Shown here: positions 58,401 through 64,000 of the stretch, piece after piece
Numbering within the stretch: the first letter of the stretch is position 1
Layout of the letters: each line of letters starts with the position of its first letter
Assembly: GCA_003993805.1 (NCBI GenBank)
Contig: RSEF01000002.1
Span: forward strand, 67,191,259-67,255,258
Length of the DNA stretch: 64,000 nt
Origin: Himantopus leucocephalus
Lineage: Eukaryota; Chordata; Aves; Charadriiformes; Recurvirostridae
Direction of reading: 5' to 3'
Notes under the pieces: generated by a model
What the model was told of the DNA's origin: nothing
The model's input: only the letters and a program-made list of their open reading frames with translations
Database searches by the model: none
Translations under genes and position numbers: made by a program

Positions 58401-60219
58401 CTGGACGTGTTTACATTTACAACGGAAAGCAGGCATCCTCGGGGAATGTGACAGGCCACTGCAAATCATGGGTATCTCCCTGTCCTGAGGACTGGGTAAG
58501 AAAACATAAAAGTGAAATCAGGACACGAGGTTGTAATGACAGCTAATTAATTACGTTCTGGGTTGGTTTCAGAAAACAGAAACTTTACTCCTGTTTCTGA
58601 ATCTGTGTGACTTGGCTCCTCCTGTTCATTCTTGAATTACGTTGCTGTTTAGGAGCCAGGGTTATTGCACCAGTCTTCTACTCTCCTAGCGTGGTTCTCT
58701 CCACTGAATTTTTATTTTCCTCTGTTTTTTCTTCTTCAGGCACAGTATGTCCTGATTTCTCCTGAGGTAAGTAACCAGAACACAAACTACTGAAAGAAAT
58801 GAAAAAAGTCCCACTTTAAAAAAAACTAACAGCATTATAACAAGCAATGTTATTTTACAGGAACTGTCAAGATTTGGGAGTTCTGTTATCACTGTGAAAT
58901 CTGAAAGAAAGGTGAGAAAAATTACTGTTGTCTGTTGCTTTGTAACATCTTTCTACCTCATCTGCCTATACTATCCACCACCTCACATATCTATCTTACT
59001 TATTTGCACAAGTCTTAAGTGCTTTACATAGTTAATTAAGTTTTCATTTAAGTCACCCTCTGAACTGGTAATTAAAACCAGGTGGATAGGTAGATGAACT
59101 ATGGAGTTGCCAAAATTTTGGCAAATGACACCCAAATTAAAAGAGATCACTTTAAAACAGCCTGAAATCTAAACTACTTCGGAGTTTGCTGAAAGGCTGC
59201 ATGGTAGATCAAGTGTAGGTGCCAACCGGCTTTACTGTTCGTGCCAACCTGTACGCAAAGTGGATGCTCAGCTATGGAGTAAACCAGGCACCGAACCAAC
59301 CCTCTCATGTAGTATGTACAGGCTCGCTGTCCGAGCTATCACTTGCAGTGAATGCTGTTCATATGTCAAGTATTTCCAAGTATAGAGGCCCAGTTCTTAC
59401 CCGAGTGATTTTGGATGTGTTTGTACCTGTTTCTCTTTGTTTCCCTCAGATGCCCATTGTTTTCACCAAAAGTCAATCCCTATGTTTCTGTGATGCACTG
59501 AGGAACTTTTTTTCAGCTTGAAGGTTACTTTGTGCTTGTTCAGCTGAGGGGAGTCCAATATTCTGCTTACTCAGACATAACCTGTGTGAGAACTGAGGTT
59601 CTCTATGCAAGTACTGAGGAAGCCTCAGTACTAGGCTGAGGAGGTGTGCGACTGGTCTTCCACAAATGGTGTCTGACTTCTTGCTGTTAAAACATGCAAT
59701 GGAGAAACACCTGGAAATGTAAATGCTTCTAAAGTAGGTTAGGGTGTATAATGCAACACCTGAAACAGAGCCATCGCTGATGGTTTCTGCATGAGTGCAA
59801 GTGAGACTGTTCTCCAAGCAGTTCTGTTCCTTTGCTATGGCACCAACCCAGTCCACACTCCAGCTTCATCTGTATTGATCTTACCCTTGAGAAACAGTTT
59901 ATATTGGCAAGAGAGTTATTTGACTGGTTCCTGCTTCCTCTAGTCCCCCAAATGGAATAGTCTGTTTGCCAAATCGTTTTGTTAACTGCTATTCTGATGA
60001 GGTGGGTCGCTCTCGTTTCTCTTGATCACATTTCTGTATGTCACTAACGATACGTACAAAATCTCGCTTCTGTTAGGGAAGCTTAAGGCAATCATGCACC
60101 TGCAGTTGCATTTTGCTAACCCTTGTTCTGTATCTCTGCAGAAAGAAGTTGTAGTGGCAGCAGAGAGAAGTTCAGCAAAAGCTCGACTCGGTGGAAGGCT
60201 TTTTGTCTACTCGCTCTGA
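37323..60219 (+). CDS. GPLD1: GPLD1, GPI-specific phospholipase D (complete, 25 coding exons)
   Basis: This secreted plasma enzyme, mainly from liver, cleaves the inositol-phosphate bond of GPI anchors and releases anchored proteins. Exons: 37323-37419, 40306-40361, 41386-41464, 42868-42965, 44170-44280, 44559-44607, 45106-45160, 46137-46244, 46972-46999, 47087-47226, 48327-48392, 48952-49075, 49602-49741, 50937-51123, 52139-52249, 53647-53721, 54112-54268, 56271-56412, 56987-57086, 57180-57273, 57847-58023, 58335-58495, 58740-58766, 58861-58911 and 60142-60219. All phases join, giving 836 residues (human 840). The parts are a signal peptide (about 1-24), a zinc-dependent phospholipase-C-type catalytic domain (to about 290) with conserved histidines, and an FG-GAP beta-propeller (about 380-836). 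The propeller carries calcium-binding loops such as [30 protein letters not shown] and DLDNDGL. Introns contain CR1 copies and several short local duplications. Confidence 0.97.
40306..40361 (+). CDS. GPLD1: GPLD1 exon 2
   Basis: The acceptor is tttcag and the donor is CAG|gtagga. It reads [19 protein letters not shown], with the His-Arg-Ala-Leu-Glu-Phe core of the family. It ends in phase 0. Confidence 0.92.
40705..40801. repeat. 48-bp direct duplication flanking an assembly N
   Basis: The bases 40705-40752 recur at 40754-40801 with one mismatch, separated only by the N at 40753. It is in GPLD1 intron 2. It looks like a badly closed overlap rather than genuine sequence. Confidence 0.85.
41386..41464 (+). 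CDS. GPLD1: GPLD1 exon 3
   Basis: The acceptor is ttccag and the donor is G|gtaaga. It reads [20 protein letters not shown] followed by PSICKS, part of the catalytic domain. It ends in phase 1. Confidence 0.96.
42749..42830. repeat. 41-bp tandem duplication in a pyrimidine tract
   Basis: Two copies of a T/C-rich unit ending cttccacaaa, with small differences, lie about 40 bases ahead of the GPLD1 exon 4 acceptor. Confidence 0.8.
42868..42965 (+). CDS. GPLD1: GPLD1 exon 4
   Basis: The acceptor is caatag and the donor is GAG|gtaaga. It reads [20 protein letters not shown] then [13 protein letters not shown]. The His and Asp residues belong to the metal site region. The polypyrimidine stretch upstream carries a 41-bp tandem duplication. 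Confidence 0.96.
44170..44280 (+). CDS. GPLD1: GPLD1 exon 5
   Basis: The acceptor is tgtag and the donor is GAA|gtaagc. The 37 codons include [22 protein letters not shown]-x-A-D-V-S-W-H is the strongest catalytic-domain signature of GPI-PLD. Confidence 0.97.
44559..44607 (+). CDS. GPLD1: GPLD1 exon 6
   Basis: The acceptor is tctccag and the donor is G|gtaatg. It reads [16 protein letters not shown], with two further conserved histidines. It ends in phase 1. Confidence 0.96.
45106..45160 (+). CDS. GPLD1: GPLD1 exon 7
   Basis: The acceptor is tccacag and the donor is TG|gtaaga. It reads [18 protein letters not shown]. It ends in phase 2. Confidence 0.95.
46137..46244 (+). CDS. GPLD1: GPLD1 exon 8
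   Basis: The acceptor is ttttag and the donor is CT|gtaagt. It reads [20 protein letters not shown], continues [16 protein letters not shown], and ends in phase 2. Confidence 0.96.
46281..46310. repeat. Short tandem repeat (three units of about 10 bases)
   Basis: Three near-identical copies of gaaacttatgg occur in GPLD1 intron 8. Confidence 0.7.
46972..46999 (+). CDS. GPLD1: GPLD1 exon 9 (28 bases)
   Basis: This very short exon reads [10 protein letters not shown]. The acceptor follows a long T run (ttttcag), while the donor gttggt is weak. The phases (2 in, 0 out) and the match to the family (YGEMLAVSK in human) support it. Confidence 0.9.
47087..47226 (+). CDS. GPLD1: GPLD1 exon 10
   Basis: The acceptor is tcttag and the donor is AG|gtattg. 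It reads [20 protein letters not shown], then [20 protein letters not shown] and MLENGT. It ends in phase 2. Confidence 0.96.
47857..48099. repeat. 120-bp perfect tandem duplication in GPLD1 intron 10
   Basis: Every base from 47857 to 47979 matches the base 120 further on without mismatch. Each copy holds an acceptor-like tttattccag, 56 bases, and a donor acagtaagtt, so a pseudo-exon is present twice (47916-47971 and 48036-48091). Each also carries a near-perfect palindrome, ggcactttcattgaaagtgc. Confidence 0.95.
48327..48392 (+). CDS. GPLD1: GPLD1 exon 11
   Basis: The acceptor is tttag and the donor is GT|gtaagt. It reads [20 protein letters not shown] then [10 protein letters not shown] is shared with mammals; the rest is more divergent. 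N-C-T is a possible glycosylation site. Confidence 0.92.
48952..49075 (+). CDS. GPLD1: GPLD1 exon 12
   Basis: The acceptor is a TAGCAG tandem (start 48952 or 48955, one residue difference) and the donor is ACA|gtaagt. It reads [20 protein letters not shown], then [17 protein letters not shown]. It ends in phase 0. Confidence 0.92.
49602..49741 (+). CDS. GPLD1: GPLD1 exon 13: entry to the propeller
   Basis: The acceptor is tttcag and the donor is the weak TG|gttggt. It starts [20 protein letters not shown] and ends [13 protein letters not shown], leading into the first FG-GAP repeat. It ends in phase 2. Confidence 0.93.
50937..51123 (+). CDS. GPLD1: GPLD1 exon 14: FG-GAP repeat with calcium loop
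   Basis: The acceptor is tacag and the donor is CAG|gtgagg. [20 protein letters not shown] carries a DxNxDG loop. [20 protein letters not shown] follows. It ends in phase 0. Confidence 0.97.
52139..52249 (+). CDS. GPLD1: GPLD1 exon 15: FG-GAP repeat
   Basis: The acceptor is ttttag and the donor is AAA|gtaagc. It reads [20 protein letters not shown], then [17 protein letters not shown]. This is a calcium-loop FG-GAP repeat in phase 0 throughout. Confidence 0.97.
53006..53118. repeat. 51-bp direct duplication, period 62
   Basis: The bases 53006-53056 recur at 53068-53118 with one mismatch and an 11-base spacer. They are in GPLD1 intron 15, upstream of a CR1 copy. Confidence 0.9.
53244..53575 (-). 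mobile_element. CR1 LINE fragment
   Basis: Orientation is -, with the 3' end at 53244 (agaatcacagaattggaggg, then ttggaagggcccttcagaga). It contains the usual CR1 3' domain (agcctgtttcagtgctctgt). It lies in GPLD1 intron 15, ending some 70 bases before exon 16. Confidence 0.92.
53647..53721 (+). CDS. GPLD1: GPLD1 exon 16
   Basis: The acceptor is gtttag and the donor is CAG|gtatat. The 25 codons read [20 protein letters not shown] followed by TITCQ. This is the outer strand of a propeller blade. Confidence 0.96.
54112..54268 (+). CDS. GPLD1: GPLD1 exon 17: FG-GAP repeat
   Basis: The acceptor is ttgcag and the donor is G|gtaata. [20 protein letters not shown] is followed by [20 protein letters not shown]. 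The DxDxDG loop is intact. It ends in phase 1. Confidence 0.97.
54332..55545 (-). mobile_element. CR1 LINE, longer copy
   Basis: About 1.2 kb in - orientation, with the 3' end at 54332 (aatcataggatcattcaggt). It contains the CR1 stretches cttctcttctccaggctga and tttgcatttctccttgctga, and a segment near 55300 reading atccctgaaggcactccact. Its frames are broken, so it is old. It sits in GPLD1 intron 17. Confidence 0.88.
56271..56412 (+). CDS. GPLD1: GPLD1 exon 18
   Basis: The acceptor is tatcag and the donor is GG|gtgtgt. It includes [20 protein letters not shown] and [15 protein letters not shown]. It ends in phase 2. Confidence 0.93.
56987..57086 (+). CDS. GPLD1: GPLD1 exon 19
   Basis: The acceptor attcaag has a weak pyrimidine tract; the donor is AAG|gtaggg. 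The frame reads [20 protein letters not shown], then [13 protein letters not shown]. It aligns with GRVYGYFPPNGQ in mammals. The exact acceptor is fixed by phase. Confidence 0.9.
57180..57273 (+). CDS. GPLD1: GPLD1 exon 20
   Basis: The acceptor is taacag and the donor is G|gtatgt. It reads [20 protein letters not shown], then [11 protein letters not shown]. It ends in phase 1. Confidence 0.95.
57847..58023 (+). CDS. GPLD1: GPLD1 exon 21: FG-GAP repeat
   Basis: The acceptor is ttccag and the donor is G|gtaaag. It contains [20 protein letters not shown] followed by LDNDGL, the start of a calcium loop that continues in the next exon. It ends in phase 1. Confidence 0.97.
58335..58495 (+). CDS. 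GPLD1: GPLD1 exon 22
   Basis: The acceptor is ttgcag and the donor is TGG|gtaaga. It reads [20 protein letters not shown], then [10 protein letters not shown] and [12 protein letters not shown]. It ends in phase 0. Confidence 0.96.
58740..58766 (+). CDS. GPLD1: GPLD1 exon 23 (27 bases)
   Basis: This microexon reads AQYVLISPE. It has a clean acceptor (cttcag) and donor (GAG|gtaagt). It is identical in sense to the AQYVLISPE of mammals. Confidence 0.95.
58861..58911 (+). CDS. GPLD1: GPLD1 exon 24
   Basis: The acceptor is tttacag and the donor is AAG|gtgaga. The 17 codons read [17 protein letters not shown], the last FG-GAP strand. Confidence 0.95.
60142..60219 (+). CDS. GPLD1: GPLD1 exon 25 with stop
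   Basis: The acceptor is tctgcag. It reads [20 protein letters not shown] then FVYSL, with TGA at 60217-60219. The end is two or three residues shorter than in mammals. Confidence 0.95.
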   Translation, partial: KEVVVAAERSSAKARLGGRLFVYSL

Positions 60220-63200
60220 AAGTTCACGGTAGCCTTCAAGACCAGGGCACAGCTGGCTTTTTAGTGAAGAATCGCTGTAGTATCTGTGATACTTTCCTTA
60301 ACCCATACAAACCAACAGACCACGACAGCAAACTTGATAGCTAGGTGTCCTGGATAGCTAAATAGGGTCCTAGATAGTATTAAGGGAGGGATGCTCACTG
60401 TTTTTAAGCGAAGGGAAATATAAGCATTCGTGGGGGTTTGAACTACAAACCAACCAAAGCTCTCTTAGTCACGTAAAAGCACAAATTAATTCTGTTGTGA
60501 GCAGAAGCATCACTTAACCTCAAACAAGCTGGTTTGAAAACCCTTCTAGCATGCTTATTTCAGCCTCTAATTTTGGTAGTGATACTTGGCTGTATAAGGA
60601 ATGTTCAGTGGTCACCTTTACTGGTCAGACTGGAGTATTTACTTGACAAAAACCAGAAAAGAACAGGACATAGTTTACAATTCCTTGTATAGTGTGATAC
60701 AGACGGGCATTCTAAGATATCAAACGTTGCTGTCAAAATAATACGCATGGCAGAGGGGCAGCTCTAAGCCAGAAAGAAGGTAGGTGCTAATCAAAAGGGC
60801 TTTTGCTTTCACACTTGTGACTGAACCTACTCTGACACCCTTTGTGTTTTCATGTAACATTCCATGACCATGGTTAACTTAGAATTGTTAACAGCTTTTA
60901 TTGTTAACAGTATTGTCTTCAACTAATTAACACTAATTCTGTATGATGCAGGTTTAACAGTGTGCATCAATTATCTATTAAACAACTCGAGCAGCAAGAT
61001 GTGATGCTATTATTACCAACGCTAGTCCGTAGACACATATGTATATGCATTTTCTCTCTCTTGCCTCCTTCACAAACATAAAGCATTATTTTTATTTTAA
61101 ATAGCACAAGTCAGTGGAACAGCACAGAATTCTAAAGGTCATACTCCAAGATTACACACCTCAACTTACCGTCTTATGAATTGTCTCTCTCAGAGAGGTT
61201 GTTTAAAAAAAAAATTAAATGGTGAGGTGAACATTAGCTTGATGTATACTGCATTCTGACATCTGTTTTGAGGACTTTACTTACCCGAAGAGCAGAACAC
61301 TTAAAAAAAGTTTAAAATCTGAACTTTATGAAAGAAATAACTGTATGGAACTGGGAACACAGTACTTACCTTACAAATCTGTGAACTGTAGTGTGAGGCA
61401 AAACAAGCAGTATTTATAAAGGCAAAATAAAAAGAGTTTTCCTTTTTAAATGAAAATTGATGAAACTGGTATGTTCTGTAGCAATTCCATGCTGAACATA
61501 CAGCCTCCACTGGCTTTGGTTTTTTCTGTGTGTGATCTCAGAGTAATTTTATTGCACAAGAATGCATGAATTGTACTTATTTCTTACATATGTGTACATA
61601 TGTCTTAAAATTCAAGTATTTCTTACTTGAATTGTAAGAAAACCATTCAACATTTGTGTACGTCCGTAGACAGAAAGGCAGTCTTGTAAAAGAAGTGCCT
61701 TTGTCACGGTACTTTTATTGTGCTTTAAGTCAGTTATATACAGGAATAGGAGTCAATACAGTTCACAGAAGCCTCTCTGCACAAAAGACAGAGTTTGGAA
61801 AGCTTACATGAAAGCTTCCCAAACAGCTGTGCCAAGACATTAGATCCTGACCTAATGCAACTACAACTTGGTTGAAAACATCAGCATCCATATCCCTTCA
61901 GGTACTGGGCTTTCCTGGGGTTTATCAGCCAAGGTATGTGAGCCATTTTTTTTCCCACTGGATTGCTCAGTTTAGAGGTTTTTTTACATCTCTACCTGCT
62001 AAGCAAAAAGGCTGCAAAAAATCAGCTAAAAAACCTCAAAAACATTACAAACCCCATTAATTTTCTCACCTTCTCATGCCTTTTATATCTGTAGTTGAAG
62101 TCACATACAGAGCAAGAACTGAAAATTGCGCAGAACTGATTTTAACCAAACTAGGATCACCAGCCTACATAATTTTAATTTATGTACCTTTTTATTTTCA
62201 TTTTTGACTCGTTAGTCCTGAGGAAAAATGTTCACAGCTAGAGTTACTGTCTTTTCAACCCCTGCCAGTACAGTGATTTATCTGGTGACACCTAAGGAGC
62301 TACTCACTGTATGTTACAGAGAGGTTTCTCCCAAACAAGAAATAGACAGTTTGTGACCCGATTTAGAAGGATTTCATGCTCCCTCTACAGACTGAGAGAA
62401 ACCAGTGGAGAACTACACCCTCAGAGTTCAGAGAGAAGTCCTAAGAAAAAACACAAATAGTGGGCATAAGAATTTTACTCCTTCCTTCAGTCCATCACAG
62501 GACACCAGGCTTCCACGCCCTTTACTAACCTGGCTACTTACTGTGATGCAGGCTAGCCCATGCTTTGTCTTGCCTTCTTGGAGAGAAAAGAGAGAAAGCA
62601 GAGCCCAGCTTAAGAGAAACCAACTGGTCTGTTGATTTTTACCAGCACTTGAATCAGTCCTTATGACATGAGGCGTTGTTAAACTGCAGCTTTATCAATG
62701 CGTGTTGAAATAGTGGCAGATGGCAAGCACAAGTGTGCATTATCAATAGGCCCACTTTTCCTTTTCCTTTCAGTATGCAGTTACTGAAACTGCGTATGTT
62801 TTGGGCCTAAATTAATTGTTAAGAAAGGTGCAAGATAAGTAGCTGCATTTCAAAGCCTGTTATTACTCACGTAAAATAAGGGAAGCTATTATTTCTGGCT
62901 ACTGCCAATTTAGAGGTGATGCTTCACAAGAGATACAGGTATGCTTTTTGCTTTGGAAAATCTGTTCTTGGCAATTAAATACAGCCTAAAAAAAAATCCA
63001 TGAAAAAGGCCAGTTTTGGGGTGGCTTTTTCTTTGACATTTGAAGTCAGATTTCTAAATCTGCATCTCAGAACCAGAATTATTGATGAATGCTGACTGCT
63101 GTCATCCTTTAAGCTGAAAATACTGTTCTCTTTAAGAAACGCCATTACATGAAGAAGTATTTGACGGAAAAACTCGAAATAACAATGCCCCAAAAATAAG

Positions 63201-64000
63201 TACACATATGTGATACAGAAAACTAACGGAACATATGTGGGGTGGAGGTGAGGCTACTGTGGAAAGCATGTTGCTGTTTTCCCCTTGTGTTTCTCTCCTT
63301 TTGTGTGTGAGCATTAAAATCTCGCCATAAGTTTTTGGCACAAAATATATATTAAATTAGCAAGTTTAGAAATTCTTGCAGTTTTCAGTAAGGAAGAACA
63401 AATGCAAGGAAAGTGTCCAAAGTTCACTCCGCCACAATAAAAGTCTCTTCATTCCTGCTGTTCCTATTGGTTTGTTAATGTGCTTCTGCTCAGCCCAAAT
63501 GTTTCTGCTTTAAGGTTGTTCTTTAGTTCCACTCTTCCAGATGCTGGTTGGGATTTTTTCAAAACTGCAGGAACCTAGGCAAGATACAAAACAGCCTGCG
63601 ATTACATGAGAAGCTGCAGCAGGAGAGAAAGCTTCACAGAGGCCTGAACTCTTATTTCTCCTCTTATTTTCAGAACACCATCTCTGGCTTCTCCCTCTCT
63701 AATTCCTTTCAGTAGATTTCTCTAAGCCAGAGTCAGTATGTGCTGGAGTAGGTTTTGAGCAACACTTGAGGATAACCCAATTAGTTGTAGCCATAGTCAA
63801 CAATCCACAGCGAACTACTTCCATCTGCCTCTTAGTGGCAAGGGAGGGGAGGGAAGAAGGAGAGTCTATCTGGGTCTCCCTTTCTTTTGTCACTGGTAGC
63901 AACTTAACTTTTTAACACTGATACTTCCCTGTCATAAATATTAGAATGCAGAACAGAGGTAGACAATACACAGTCCCACAAGCTTTGGCAGGAAAGGGTC
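60220..64000. other. GPLD1 3' UTR and downstream intergenic stretch
   Basis: I see no coding exon on either strand. Possible + strand polyadenylation hexamers are ATTAAA near 60977 and AATAAA at 61426-61431. A - strand AATAAA (TTTATT at 61714-61719) could end the next gene. In other vertebrates that gene is MRS2, transcribed toward GPLD1, so its 3' UTR may fill the right edge. This rests on synteny, not on sequence. Confidence 0.4.

Noticed and set aside
61301..63902. Short - strand frames at the right edge that might be MRS2 coding sequence
   Set aside because: None shows membrane helices or a GMN-type motif. At most this is 3' UTR of that gene.

Overview
This window is vertebrate nuclear DNA, most likely from a bird. 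The evidence is several CR1 LINE fragments with the typical avian 3' tail (ggttggaagg...tcatagaat), compact introns, and one very GC-rich CpG island. It carries three multi-exon protein genes in the same neighbourhood order as human 6p22: KIAA0319 (+ strand, 3' part only), ALDH5A1 (- strand, complete) and GPLD1 (+ strand, complete). Exons were assigned by reading GT/AG boundaries, checking that phases join, and comparing translations with the known families.

Layout: 1-18163 holds the last 12 coding exons of KIAA0319, a type I membrane protein with PKD repeats (three whole repeats, the end of another, a cysteine cluster, one membrane segment and a cytoplasmic tail). About 18164-20300 is probably its 3' UTR. 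A poorly informative stretch with a 100-N assembly gap follows. About 24900-28162 is probably the long 3' UTR of ALDH5A1. ALDH5A1 (mitochondrial succinic semialdehyde dehydrogenase) is encoded in ten exons from 36202 down to 28163, giving 520 residues. A CpG island (about 35480-36760) covers its first two exons and promoter. GPLD1 (secreted GPI-specific phospholipase D) starts at 37323, about 1.1 kb from the ALDH5A1 start in divergent orientation, and runs through 25 coding exons to 60219 (836 residues). The last 3.8 kb shows no coding exon. By synteny the next gene should be MRS2 on the - strand, but I cannot see it.

The three genes are neighbours, not a pathway: a neuronal membrane glycoprotein, a GABA-catabolic mitochondrial enzyme and a plasma enzyme that cleaves GPI anchors. 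KIAA0319 and ALDH5A1 are tail to tail; ALDH5A1 and GPLD1 are head to head. I found no new biological system. The points worth a second look are small. They include a 120-bp tandem duplication in a GPLD1 intron that copies an exon-like segment with both splice sites, and a frame-preserving 60-nt candidate cassette exon in GPLD1 intron 1. There is also a TATA box and upstream ORF at GPLD1, two NAGNAG tandem acceptors, and a cluster of short local duplications in GPLD1, one of them next to an assembly N.
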